Source of the DNA: CAMLFJ01 sp040902305
GTDB lineage: Bacteria > Methylomirabilota > Methylomirabilia > Rokubacteriales > CSP1-6
Assembly: GCA_040902305.1 (NCBI GenBank)
Contig: JBBDXN010000040.1
Location: 105,000-168,999 of the forward strand
Direction: 5' to 3'
DNA: 64,000 nucleotides
The notes under the pieces are model-generated. The model was not told where the DNA came from and made no database searches. It saw nothing but the letters and a program-made list of their open reading frames with translations. Position numbers and translations under genes: made by a program. This document shows positions 26,706 to 35,219 of the stretch, piece after piece (the first letter of the stretch is position 1; each line of letters begins with the position of its first letter).

Positions 26706-27898
26706 CCCGGGCCGATGTCGTCGTGGTCGGCGGGGGCCGGGCGGGCGCCGCGACCGCCATCCTGCTCGCCGAGCGCGGCTGGTCGGTCGCCCTGCTCGAC
26801 AAGGCCGCGTTCCCGCGTCCGAAGATCTGCGGCGAGTACCTCTCGCCCGAAGCGGCCCGAGTGCTGGACCGTCTTGGAGTCCTCAAGGCGGTGGACGCGG
26901 CGGGCGCGCAGCCCTTGAGCGGCATGCGCATCATCGCCCCCGACGGCCGCGTGCTCGACGGCGCGTATCCGACCAGCGGGCGGTGGCGCGGCTACCGCGA
27001 TCATGCCCTCGCGATCCGGCGCGAGGTCTTCGACCGCATCCTGGTGGAGCGGGCGCGGGCGCTGCCGGTGGAGGTGCGCGACCGGCATCGCGTGACCGGG
27101 CTGATCCGGGAAGGCGGCGCGGTGGTCGGCGTGAAGGTGGAGAATGCCGAGGGCGCGGCGGTGGAGATCCGCAGCCGGCTGGTGGTGGGCGCCGACGGGC
27201 GCGCCTCCGTGGTGGCGCACGCGCTCGGCCTGGTGCGGCCGCATCGGCTGAAGCGGCTGGCCCTGATCCGGCACGTGAGTGGCATCGAGGGGCTGGGCGA
27301 CCGCGGCGAGATCTACGTGGACCCGCCCGACTATTCCATCCTGAACCCGGTGGCGCCGGGCATCGTGAACCTGAGCCTGGTGGTGCCGCTGGCCCACGCC
27401 AAGCCGTTCAGCGGGCGGCTCGAGACGTTCATGGAGGCGCGGCTGCGCCAGCTCCGCCACGTGCCGGCGCGCCTTCACGGCATGAAGGCCGAGGGGCCGG
27501 TGATGGCGATGGGGCCGCTGGCCTATCGCGTGGACGAGCCGCGCGTGGGTGGCGTGCTGCTGGCGGGCGACGCGGCGGGCTTTTACGACCCGTTCACCGG
27601 CGAGGGGCTCTACACCGCGCTGCGCTCGGCGGAGCTGCTGGCGGAGGCGGCGCACCCGGCGCTCGTGCGCGGCGACGTGTCGGCGGCCGCGCTGGCGTCC
27701 TACGCGGGGGCCCGGCGCGCGGCGTTCGCGGATAAGGCGCGCGTCACGCAGGCGCTGCAGTTCGTCATCGCGCACCGGCGGCTGGCCAACGCGGCCGCGC
27801 GCTTCCTGCAACGCCGCCCCGCGCTGCTCAGCGCGCTGATGGGCGTGATCGGCGACTTCGTCCCGCCGCGGGCGTTGCTGCGGGGGCTTCGCGGGTAG
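26702..27898 (+). CDS. FAD-dependent oxidoreductase, geranylgeranyl-reductase-like, of the type III PKS cluster
   Basis: The protein has 398 residues from a GTG start overlapping the previous stop. ADVVVVGGGRAGAATAILLA is the FAD loop, FPRPKICGEYLSPEAARVL is the characteristic block of the geranylgeranyl reductase/RebH-like group, RSRLVVGADGRASVVA is the DG motif, and GVLLAGDAAGFYDPFTGEGL is the GD motif. It probably hydroxylates or reduces the polyketide made by the two upstream enzymes. The gene ends before a hairpin repeat. Confidence 0.87.
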   Translation: MTRADVVVVGGGRAGAATAILLAERGWSVALLDKAAFPRPKICGEYLSPEAARVLDRLGVLKAVDAAGAQPLSGMRIIAPDGRVLDGAYPTSGRWRGYRDHALAIRREVFDRILVERARALPVEVRDRHRVTGLIREGGAVVGVKVENAEGAAVEIRSRLVVGADGRASVVAHALGLVRPHRLKRLALIRHVSGIEGLGDRGEIYVDPPDYSILNPVAPGIVNLSLVVPLAHAKPFSGRLETFMEARLRQLRHVPARLHGMKAEGPVMAMGPLAYRVDEPRVGGVLLAGDAAGFYDPFTGEGLYTALRSAELLAEAAHPALVRGDVSAAALASYAGARRAAFADKARVTQALQFVIAHRRLANAAARFLQRRPALLSALMGVIGDFVPPRALLRGLRG

Positions 27899-27929
27899 GG
27901 CCCGTCACCCTGAAGGGCCCCTCACCCTG

Positions 27930-27972
27930 GAGGCCCCTCACCCTGCCCTCTCCCCAGAGGGGAGAGGGTGGA
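27930..27972. repeat. GC-hairpin repeat, copy 3 (putative bidirectional terminator)
   Basis: CCCCTCACCCTG is followed by CCCTCTCCCC (27946-27955), loop AGA and GGGGAGAGGG (27959-27968). Shorter partial copies of the CCCTCACCCTG arm occur just upstream (27901-27935), and an inverted one ends at about 28013. The whole 118-base space between two convergent genes is made of these pieces. Confidence 0.7.
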
Positions 27973-28016
27973 GGGCAGAGGGGGACGCGCGCTTCGAGGG
28001 CAGGGTGAGGGGCGCG

Positions 28017-29444
28017 CTACCGCGGGCGAGCGCGCCGCCGAGGCGAAGGCGCGACGGGCGCGGCCTCGGTTTCGGCGGGCTGGTCGGATTGCAGCAGCGG
28101 GATATTGGCCTCGCGGAGCGGGCGGCCGACGTGGTCGCGGATCCACTTGCCGTCCCACCACTCGATCGGGGTGACCGAGACGCCCTGGATCAGCACCTCG
28201 AAGTGCAGGTGGTCGCCCAGCGCCAGGCCGGTGGCGCCGCTCCTGCCGAGCGCCTGGCCCTTCTTCACCTCGTCGCCTTCCTTGATCTCAATGGCCGAGA
28301 GGTGGCCGTAGAGCGTCTGCAGCCCCCAGCCGTGATCGACCACCACGGTGTTGCCGTAGATGCTGAGCGGCGCCGCGTAGACGACCACCCCGGCGTTGGC
28401 GGCGGGGATCGGGCTGTTCTTCAGCGACGCCAGGTCGTAGCCCAGGTGCACCTGGGTGTCCACGTCCGCCCCCTTGTAGCGGTAGGTGCGGGTCTCCGCG
28501 AAGTTGGAGAACACCTTCGTGTTGCGCGGCTGGATGAACGCCCCCTCGAAGAGCGGCCCGGGCTTGGTCTTCTGCGCGAGCTTCCTCTTCACCTCCTCGG
28601 CTTCCTTCCGCTTGTCGCGATTCACGGTGAGGAAGGCCTGGAGGAGCTGATCGGGCGGGATCTGGCCGCGCTCGGGCAGGAGCTCCGGCATCTTGCTCGC
28701 GAGGAACTGCTCGCCGACCTCGATGGTGTCGATCGGGAACTTGCGCGGGCGGATGTCCACCGCGAGCGCGCGCGAGACCGGGTTGCCCGCCTCGTCCTGC
28801 GCGGTGGCGGTGACCGGCGAGTTGGGCGCCAGGTTCCAGGGCAGCGCGTAGAGCACCGCGTGCAGCCCGGTGTCCGGCGCGCCGGCCGGGAAGCCCAGGA
28901 AGAAGAAGTCGCCCACGTTGACGCCGACGCGCGCGGCGCCCTTGGCGCGCACCGCCACGAGCCCGCCGCCGCCGCGGGAGAGATACCGCGTGGAGGCGAG
29001 GACCTCGAGGGTGGGCGGCGTGAAGTCGAGCGTGACCGGCAGGCTCGCGATCATCCGGTCGTCCACCCGGACCGGGCGCCAGAACCCGTCGCGCGCGCGG
29101 ACTTCCAGGGTGGCGGCGCCCTCCCGCAAGCCCAAGGTGCCGCCGGTCACGATGAGCTGCACCCGCTGCTCGTTGCTGACCGGGCCGGAGAAGGCCTGCT
29201 GCGCGACGTTGACGCGGGTGCCGCCCTGGTTGAGCCGCACGTCCACCGACTGCACGCCGCCGCGCGTGGCGCGCAGGACGAGCGTGATCGGGGTGCGCGC
29301 GCCGATGAACTGCGGCACCGGCTGAAACTCCACGCGCACCGCGGACACGGTCTGCCGCCAGGCGAGGTAGCCGATCCCCCCGAGCACGATCAGGATGGGG
29401 ACCATGAAGACGATGAGCCAGACCCGAACACGAGAGCGAGCCAC
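28017..29444 (-). CDS. Membrane-anchored M23 family metallopeptidase
   Basis: The protein has 475 residues. A single N-terminal helix (VWLIVFMVPILIVLGGIGYL) anchors it facing the periplasm. Residues about 35-240 form beta-rich domains of unknown role. The LytM/M23 domain at the C-terminus has zinc ligands His333 and Asp337 (HLGYD) and the HxH pair in GDHLHFEV (His412, His414). It probably cleaves peptidoglycan cross-bridges or acts as a cell-wall remodelling factor. The C-terminal tail is proline- and arginine-rich. No partner is adjacent. Confidence 0.88.
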   Translation of the reverse strand: MARSRVRVWLIVFMVPILIVLGGIGYLAWRQTVSAVRVEFQPVPQFIGARTPITLVLRATRGGVQSVDVRLNQGGTRVNVAQQAFSGPVSNEQRVQLIVTGGTLGLREGAATLEVRARDGFWRPVRVDDRMIASLPVTLDFTPPTLEVLASTRYLSRGGGGLVAVRAKGAARVGVNVGDFFFLGFPAGAPDTGLHAVLYALPWNLAPNSPVTATAQDEAGNPVSRALAVDIRPRKFPIDTIEVGEQFLASKMPELLPERGQIPPDQLLQAFLTVNRDKRKEAEEVKRKLAQKTKPGPLFEGAFIQPRNTKVFSNFAETRTYRYKGADVDTQVHLGYDLASLKNSPIPAANAGVVVYAAPLSIYGNTVVVDHGWGLQTLYGHLSAIEIKEGDEVKKGQALGRSGATGLALGDHLHFEVLIQGVSVTPIEWWDGKWIRDHVGRPLREANIPLLQSDQPAETEAAPVAPSPRRRARPR

Positions 29445-29527
29445 CTCGTCATGTTAGCAGCGGGCCACCTCGCCGCCTAAGTTTTGGCGCGCCCGACCGC
29501 ACACCGAATCGACCGCGGCCGAACCTG

Positions 29528-29599
29528 ACGGGTCGACCGCAGCCGAAGCCAACGGGTCGACAGCAGCCGAAGCCAACGGGTCGACAGCAGCCGAAGCTC
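29528..29599. repeat. 24-bp tandem repeat, three units
   Basis: Three units begin at 29528, 29552 and 29576, each starting ACGGGTCGAC and containing CAGCCGAAGC; the last is cut short. The CAGCCGAAG core is shared with the dispersed operon-junction repeat that follows at 29601. It lies in the 225-base space between two divergent genes. Confidence 0.75.
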
Positions 29600-29600
29600 T

Positions 29601-29640
29601 GCGAGGCGAGCCAAAGGCGAGCCGAGCGAATCAGAAAGAG
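29601..29640. repeat. Dispersed junction repeat, family A (copy upstream of 29670 gene)
   Basis: GCGAGGCGAGCCAAAGGCGA is followed by GCCGAGCGAATC and an A-rich end. The same order of blocks occurs at 42931 inside glpK, twice at 60626-60730, and with variation twice at 63395-63530. The GCC-AAA-GGC core can fold as a small hairpin. Confidence 0.65.
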
Positions 29641-29669
29641 CTGCCCCCGTTTATGCTAGACAGGGTCCC

Positions 29670-30128
29670 GTGTCCTCCCGCGCAGACTGGGGAAAAATCT
29701 TCCGCCACGCCTCCACGACCGGCTTCGCGTCCAGCGCCGCGCTTCACCTCGCCACCTTCACCCCGTTCCCGCCCGAGTACGCGGCCGTCGCCGCCCTGGC
29801 CCTGTTCGCAGGCGCCTTCGCGCTGCTGGCCGCCATGATCGTGCGCCTGCGCGAGGCGGGCGCCCCCGAGCGGGGGGAGGGCGCGATCCGGATGGTCGAG
29901 TGGCGGTCCCTGGTGGGCCTCATCCCGCAGGGCCCGCGGCGCGCCGGGCTGGCGGTGATCGGTTACGTGCTGATGAACCTGCTGCTGTCGCTCTTCCTGA
30001 CCGACGAGGGCGTCGGGAGCGTGCGCCTGCTATCCGGCCACCTGCTCCTCTTCTACCTGATTCCGCTGGTGTATTTTCGCTTCGTGGAACCGCGGCTGCG
30101 CGACGGCGGCGGGCCCTCGCGTCCTTGA
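29670..30128 (+). CDS. Hypothetical membrane protein
   Basis: The protein has 152 residues from a GTG start, with three hydrophobic helices (VAALALFAGAFALLAAMIVR; LAVIGYVLMNLLLSLFL; HLLLFYLIPLVYFRF) and charged loops. I do not recognise the family. TATGCT at 29652-29657 lies 12 bases before the GTG, so the message may be nearly leaderless. Its last codons overlap the -35 box of the nuoL promoter. It is on the same strand as nuoLMN but seems to be transcribed separately. Confidence 0.6.
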   Translation: MSSRADWGKIFRHASTTGFASSAALHLATFTPFPPEYAAVAALALFAGAFALLAAMIVRLREAGAPERGEGAIRMVEWRSLVGLIPQGPRRAGLAVIGYVLMNLLLSLFLTDEGVGSVRLLSGHLLLFYLIPLVYFRFVEPRLRDGGGPSRP

Positions 30129-30154
30129 CACCCCGACCCCCTTTCCCTTAGAGT
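30125..30154 (+). promoter_or_regulatory. Putative sigma70-type promoter of nuoLMN
   Basis: A perfect TTGACA (30125-30130) is followed after 18 bases by TAGAGT (30149-30154). A start near 30161 would give a leader of about 23 bases before nuoL. The -35 box overlaps the stop codon of the previous gene. Confidence 0.6.
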
Positions 30155-30183
30155 GATGCGGGTTTGCATCCGAAACCACACTC

Positions 30184-32064
30184 ATGTCACGACTCGTCTG
30201 GCTGATCCCGCTCTTCCCCCTCGTCGGCACCCTCGTCAACGCGCTCTTCGGACGCGCCATCGGCCACAAGGCGCACTGGATCGCGGTGCCGGCGCTGCTC
30301 GCCTCGTTCGTGACGTCGTGCCTGGTCTTCGCGCGGGTCTGGAACGGCGAGACGTGGACGGGTGACCTCTTCACCTGGGTGGTCGCGGGCGATTTCACGA
30401 CCGCGGTCACCGCCCAGGTGGACCAGCTCTCGGCGGTGATGCTGCTGGTCGTGACGGGGGTGGGCTTCCTCATCCACGTCTACTCGGCCGGCTACATGCA
30501 CGGCGATCCCGGCTACGCGCGCTTCTTCACCTACCTGAACCTGTTCGTGTTCTCGATGGTGATGCTGGTGCTGGCCGGCAACTTCCTCCTGCTCTACGTC
30601 TTCTGGGAGGCGGTGGGCCTCTGCTCGTACCTGCTCATCGGCTTCTGGTACGAGAAGAAGGCGGCGTCGGACGCGGGCAAGAAGGCGTTCATCGTCAACC
30701 GGGTGGGCGACTTCGGCTTCGGCCTCGGCATCATGCTGATCTGGGTGACGTTCGGCACGCTCAGCTACGCCGAGGTGTTCGCCAAGGCCGACGCGAGCGT
30801 GGCCACCGGGACGTACCTGGCCATCTCGCTGCTCCTCTTCATGGGGGCGTGCGGCAAGTCGGCGCAGCTCCCGCTCTTCACCTGGCTCCCCGACGCGATG
30901 GAGGGCCCCACCCCGGTCTCCGCGCTCATCCACGCCGCCACCATGGTGACCGCGGGCGTCTACATGGTGGCGCGCTGCCACAAGCTCTTCGAGATGGCGC
31001 CGCTCTCCCTCGAGATCGTGGCCTGGGTGGGCGGCCTCACCGCGGTGTTCGCGGCCACCATCGGCCTCGTGCAGACCGACATCAAGCGCGTGCTCGCGTA
31101 CTCCACGATCAGCCAGCTCGGCTACATGTTCGTGGGCGTGGGGGTCGGCGCCTACGCGGCGGGCATCTTCCACCTGGTGACGCACGCCTTCTTCAAGGCG
31201 CTGCTCTTCCTGGGCGCGGGCAGCGTGATCCACGGGCTCTCCGGCGAGCAGGACCTGCGCAAGATGGGCGGCATCGCCCCCCGCATGATGACCACCACCG
31301 TCACCTTCCTGATCGGGGCCTTCGGCCTCGCCGGCGTCCCGCCGCTGGCCGGCTTCTTCTCCAAGGACGAGATCCTCGCCTCCGCGTTCCACGAGCACTA
31401 CTACCTGCTGTGGGCGCTCCTGATGGTGGGTGCGTTCATGACCGCGTTCTACACGTTCCGCCTCGTGTTCCTCGCCTTCTTCGGCGGGCCGCGCATGTCC
31501 AAGGAGGTGGCCCACCACGTCCACGAGTCGCCCGCGTCCATGACGGTGCCGCTCATCGTGCTGGCGGTCGCCACGGTGGTGGCGGGCCTGGCCTTCGGCA
31601 TCCCGTCCTCCACCGGCACCCCGTTCGCGCGCTTCCTCTCGCCGGTGCTGCCGCTCGCCGAGGGCGAGCACAGCGCGGGGGCCGCCTTCACCCTGCTGCT
31701 CCTCTCCGCGGTGGTGGCCATCGCGGGCGTGGCGCTCGCCTGGTTCGTCTACGGGCGCACCCCGGTGCGGGCCGCCTCCATCGGGGTGCCGCGGAACGCG
31801 GTCCAGAAGCTGCTGATCGAGAAGTACTACGTGGACGAGCTCTACGATTTCCTGTTCGTGCGGCCGATCTACAACGTCTCGCGTTGGCTCGCCCGCGTCT
31901 TCGATCCGACCGTCATCGACGGGATGGTCAACGGGCTGGCGACGCTGGTGATCGGCTGGGCGCGCGGCATGCGCCGCGTGCAGACCGGCTTCGTGATGAA
32001 CTACGCGCTCGGCATCCTGCTGGGCGCGGTGGCCATGGTCGCCTACCTGCTGGCCCGCAGCTAG
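30184..32064 (+). CDS. nuoL: NADH-quinone oxidoreductase subunit L
   Basis: The protein has 626 residues and about 16 membrane helices, a normal NuoL length. The antiporter-like core is intact: FWEAVGLCSYLLIGFWYEKK with the conserved glutamate, LPLFTWLPDAMEGPTPVSAL, KRVLAYSTISQLGYMFVG with the lysine, and HLVTHAFFKALLFLGAG. The C-terminal lateral helix region is present (ALGILLGAVAMVAYLL at the end). It pumps protons as the most distal membrane subunit of complex I. It heads a nuoLMN operon with a six-base gap to nuoM. The other complex I genes are not in the window. Confidence 0.97.
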   Translation: MSRLVWLIPLFPLVGTLVNALFGRAIGHKAHWIAVPALLASFVTSCLVFARVWNGETWTGDLFTWVVAGDFTTAVTAQVDQLSAVMLLVVTGVGFLIHVYSAGYMHGDPGYARFFTYLNLFVFSMVMLVLAGNFLLLYVFWEAVGLCSYLLIGFWYEKKAASDAGKKAFIVNRVGDFGFGLGIMLIWVTFGTLSYAEVFAKADASVATGTYLAISLLLFMGACGKSAQLPLFTWLPDAMEGPTPVSALIHAATMVTAGVYMVARCHKLFEMAPLSLEIVAWVGGLTAVFAATIGLVQTDIKRVLAYSTISQLGYMFVGVGVGAYAAGIFHLVTHAFFKALLFLGAGSVIHGLSGEQDLRKMGGIAPRMMTTTVTFLIGAFGLAGVPPLAGFFSKDEILASAFHEHYYLLWALLMVGAFMTAFYTFRLVFLAFFGGPRMSKEVAHHVHESPASMTVPLIVLAVATVVAGLAFGIPSSTGTPFARFLSPVLPLAEGEHSAGAAFTLLLLSAVVAIAGVALAWFVYGRTPVRAASIGVPRNAVQKLLIEKYYVDELYDFLFVRPIYNVSRWLARVFDPTVIDGMVNGLATLVIGWARGMRRVQTGFVMNYALGILLGAVAMVAYLLARS

Positions 32065-32070
32065 CCGCGC

Positions 32071-33588
32071 ATGGCCTACCTGCTCACGCTCGTCACCTTC
32101 CTGCCGGCCGCGGGCGCGGTGCTCGTCCTGCTCCTCCCGCGACGCCAGGAGCACGTCACCAAGCTCGCCACGCTGGGGGCCACCGTCGTCACCTTCGTGG
32201 TCTCGCTGCCGCTCTACTTCCTCTTCGATCCCACCTCGGCGGACTACCAGTTCGTGGAGCAGAAGGCGTGGATCCCGTCGCTCGGGGTGAGCTACCACCT
32301 GGGCGTCGACGGGATCAGCGTGCTGCTGGTGCTGCTGACCACCTTCCTGATGCCGCTGGTGATCCTGTCCTCGTGGACCTCGGTGGAGTCGCGCTGGAAG
32401 GAGTTCGCGATCACCATGCTCCTCCTGGAGGCGGGGATGACCGGGGTGTTCGTGTCCCTCGACCTCTTCCTCTTCTACGTGTTCTGGGAGGCCATGCTGA
32501 TCCCGATGTACCTCATCATCGGGATCTGGGGCGGGCAGAACCGCATCTACGCGGCGGTCAAGTTCGTGCTCTACACCCTGGCCGGCTCGCTCCTGATGCT
32601 GGTGGCCATCCTGGTGCTCTACTTCCAGCACGGCGCCGCCACCAACGTCTACACCTTCGACCTGCCGGTGCTGACCCGCTACGTGCTGCCCGGCGGGCGC
32701 ATGCAGGACCTGCTGTTCCTCGCCTTCGCGCTCGCCTTCGCGATCAAGGTGCCGATGTTCCCCTTTCACACGTGGCTGCCCGACGCCCACGTGGAGGCGC
32801 CGACCGCGGGCAGCGTGATCCTGGCCGGCGTGCTCTTGAAGATGGGCACCTACGGCTTCCTGCGCTTCTGCCTGCCCCTGTTCCCGGACGCCAGCCTGCA
32901 GTACGCCCCGTGGATGTACGTCCTGGCCGTCATCGGGATCATCTACGGGGCGTGGGTCTCCACCGTGCAGCCGGATATCAAGAAGCTGGTGGCCTACTCC
33001 AGCGTGAGCCACCTGGGCTTCGTGGTGCTGGGCCTCTTCACGCTCACCGCGCAGGGCATGGTGGGCGGCATCATCCAGATGGTGAGCCACGGGCTCAGCA
33101 CCGGCGCGCTCTTCCTCATGGTGGGCATGATCTACGAGCGGCGGCACACCCGGCTCATCGCCGACTTCGGCGGGCTGTGGAAGGTGATCCCCGCGTTCAG
33201 CGTCGTCTTCCTGATCGTGTGCCTGTCCTCGGTGGGGCTGCCCGGGCTCAACGGTTTCGTGGGCGAGTTCCTCATCCTGGTGGGCGCCTTCCAGGTGGAC
33301 CGGGTCGCCGCGGTGCTGGCGACGTCCGGCATCATCTTCGCCGCGGTGTACCTGCTGTGGATGTACCAGCGGGTGTGCTTCGGAGAGGTCACGCACGAGG
33401 CCAATCGCCGCCTGACCGATCTCACCCCGCGCGAATGGGCGGTGCTCGTGCCGGTGCTCGTCTTCATCGTGTGGATCGGCGTATACCCGACCACCTTCAC
33501 CGCGCTGACCGAGCCGAGCGTGCAGGCCCTGATCAGCCAGGTGCAGAGCAAGGCGCAGGCGACCGCCGCGGCCATGGTGACGCGATGA
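32071..33588 (+). CDS. nuoM: NADH-quinone oxidoreductase subunit M
   Basis: The protein has 505 residues with about 14 helices. FYVFWEAMLIPMYLIIGIWG contains the conserved glutamate of the M subunit, KVPMFPFHTWLPDAHVEAP the broken-helix motif, and KKLVAYSSVSHLGFVVLGLF the lysine helix. NGFVGEFLILVGAF is typical of the C-terminal half. It is one of the three proton-pumping antiporter-like subunits of complex I. Its stop overlaps the ATG of nuoN. Confidence 0.97.
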   Translation: MAYLLTLVTFLPAAGAVLVLLLPRRQEHVTKLATLGATVVTFVVSLPLYFLFDPTSADYQFVEQKAWIPSLGVSYHLGVDGISVLLVLLTTFLMPLVILSSWTSVESRWKEFAITMLLLEAGMTGVFVSLDLFLFYVFWEAMLIPMYLIIGIWGGQNRIYAAVKFVLYTLAGSLLMLVAILVLYFQHGAATNVYTFDLPVLTRYVLPGGRMQDLLFLAFALAFAIKVPMFPFHTWLPDAHVEAPTAGSVILAGVLLKMGTYGFLRFCLPLFPDASLQYAPWMYVLAVIGIIYGAWVSTVQPDIKKLVAYSSVSHLGFVVLGLFTLTAQGMVGGIIQMVSHGLSTGALFLMVGMIYERRHTRLIADFGGLWKVIPAFSVVFLIVCLSSVGLPGLNGFVGEFLILVGAFQVDRVAAVLATSGIIFAAVYLLWMYQRVCFGEVTHEANRRLTDLTPREWAVLVPVLVFIVWIGVYPTTFTALTEPSVQALISQVQSKAQATAAAMVTR

Positions 33589-35057
33589 ACCCGGCGCTCG
33601 TCCTCCCGGTGGTGGACCTGCGGCCGCTCCTGCCCATGCTGGTGCTGGCCCTGACCGCGGCGGTGGTGATCGTGCTCGACCTGCTGCCGCCCCGGGACCG
33701 GAAGGACCACCTGGGCTTCGTCAGCGCGCTCGGGGTGGTGGCGATGCTGATCACGACGTACGGGATGACGTTCTCGATCGGGGGGGGCGAGCTGCGCGGC
33801 TTCCGCGGCATGGTGGTGCTCGACCCTTACGCGCTCTTCTTCAACATCGTCATCGGCTACGCGACCGGCCTCGTCCTGCTGCTCTCGATGGACTACATCC
33901 GGCGCGCGGGCCAGGAGTCGGGCGAGTTCTACATCCTGATCCTGCTCTCCGCGCTGGGCATGATGCTGATGGCCTCGGCGGGTGACCTCATCATCGTCTT
34001 CCTCGGCCTCGAGACGATGTCGATCGCGCTCTACGTGCTCGCCGGCTTCTTCCGCAACCGCCTCGAGGCCGGTGAGGCCTCCATGAAGTACTTCCTGATG
34101 GGCGCCTTCGCCTCCGGCTTCTTCCTCTACGGGATCGCGCTCATCTTCGGGGCGACCGGCTCCACCAACCTCGACCGCATCGCCAACGCGGTGGCCGCGG
34201 GGGCGGGGCGCGATCCGATGCTGGTGATCGGCTTCGCGCTCCTGCTGGTGGGCTTCGGGTTCAAGATCTCCTCGGTGCCCTTCCACATGTGGGCGCCCGA
34301 CGTTTACGAGGGCGCGCCCACGTCGATCAGCGCCTTCATCGCGACCGGCTCCAAGGCGGCCGCCTTCGCGTCGCTGCTGCGCGTGCTGCTCACCGCGGTG
34401 CGCGGCGCTCCCCTGGACTGGCCCCTGCTCATGTGGGGGCTCGCCGTGCTCAGCATGACGGTGGGCAACGTGGTGGCCCTGGCCCAGCAGAACCTCAAGC
34501 GCATGCTCGCCTACTCCTCGATCGCCCACGTGGGCTACATGCTGGTGGGCGTGGTGGCGGGCGGCTCGATGGGCAACGGCAGCGTGCTCTTCTACCTGCT
34601 GGTGTACACCTTCACCACCGCGGGCGCGTTCGGGGTCATCCTGCTGCTCGAGCGCGGCGGGCGCGAGGCGGTGCAGCTCGCCGACCTCGGCGGCCTCGCC
34701 GCGCGGCACCCGCTGCTGGCGCTGGCCCTGTCGATCTTCCTGCTCTCGCTGATCGGCATCCCGCCCACCGCCGGCTTCGTGGGCAAGTTCTATCTCTTCG
34801 GGGCCGCCGTGAAGTCGGGCTACGTGTGGCTGGCCGTGATCGGGGTGCTGAACTCCGCGGTGGCCGCCTACTACTACCTGCGCCTCATCATCTTCATGTA
34901 CATGCGCGAGCCCGAGGGCGCGCCCACCGTGCTGGCCCCCTCGTTCTCGGGCGCGCTGGCCCTGGTGGTGGCGCTCTGGGGCGTGGTGCAGCTCGGCGTG
35001 TTCCCCGGCCCGCTCTTCGACCTGGCCCAGGCCGCGGTCATCCCCCTCCTCCGGTAG
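33585..35057 (+). CDS. nuoN: NADH-quinone oxidoreductase subunit N
   Basis: The protein has 490 residues with about 14 helices. FLGLETMSIALYVLAGFFRN carries the conserved glutamate, SSVPFHMWAPDVYEGAPTSI the discontinuous helix, and KRMLAYSSIAHVGYMLVGVV the lysine motif, all standard for NuoN. It is coupled to nuoM by an ATGA overlap and ends the operon. The following 160 bases hold a GC-hairpin repeat. Confidence 0.97.
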   Translation: MNPALVLPVVDLRPLLPMLVLALTAAVVIVLDLLPPRDRKDHLGFVSALGVVAMLITTYGMTFSIGGGELRGFRGMVVLDPYALFFNIVIGYATGLVLLLSMDYIRRAGQESGEFYILILLSALGMMLMASAGDLIIVFLGLETMSIALYVLAGFFRNRLEAGEASMKYFLMGAFASGFFLYGIALIFGATGSTNLDRIANAVAAGAGRDPMLVIGFALLLVGFGFKISSVPFHMWAPDVYEGAPTSISAFIATGSKAAAFASLLRVLLTAVRGAPLDWPLLMWGLAVLSMTVGNVVALAQQNLKRMLAYSSIAHVGYMLVGVVAGGSMGNGSVLFYLLVYTFTTAGAFGVILLLERGGREAVQLADLGGLAARHPLLALALSIFLLSLIGIPPTAGFVGKFYLFGAAVKSGYVWLAVIGVLNSAVAAYYYLRLIIFMYMREPEGAPTVLAPSFSGALALVVALWGVVQLGVFPGPLFDLAQAAVIPLLR

Positions 35058-35153
35058 CTCGGGCGTTCGTGCCGTCAGCCCCACCCTCACCCTTTCCAAG
35101 CGAGAGGGGGCCCGCGATCCCCGGTCTCCTCCGGGTGGGGGGGCCTTTCCACA

Positions 35154-35190
35154 CCCTCTCCCCTCAGGGGAGAGGGCAGGGTGAGGGGTG
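35154..35190. repeat. GC-hairpin repeat, copy 4 (putative terminator after nuoN)
   Basis: CCCTCTCCCC (35154-35163), loop TCA and GGGGAGAGGG (35167-35176) are followed by CAGGGTGAGGGG, the reverse orientation of the other three copies. A degenerate half-copy lies at about 35083-35110. Unlike the others it separates two genes on the same strand. Confidence 0.7.
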
Positions 35191-35219
35191 GTAGCGTGTG
35201 GGGGTGGTAGGGTGAGGCG

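Noticed and set aside
29528..29640. CRISPR array
   Set aside because: Units are directly adjacent without spacers and show no cas genes nearby.
30187..33396. A 1069-codon minus-strand open frame opposite nuoL/nuoM
   Set aside because: It is His/Glu/Arg-rich low-complexity shadow coding, an effect of high third-position GC; the plus strand encodes clear NuoL and NuoM.
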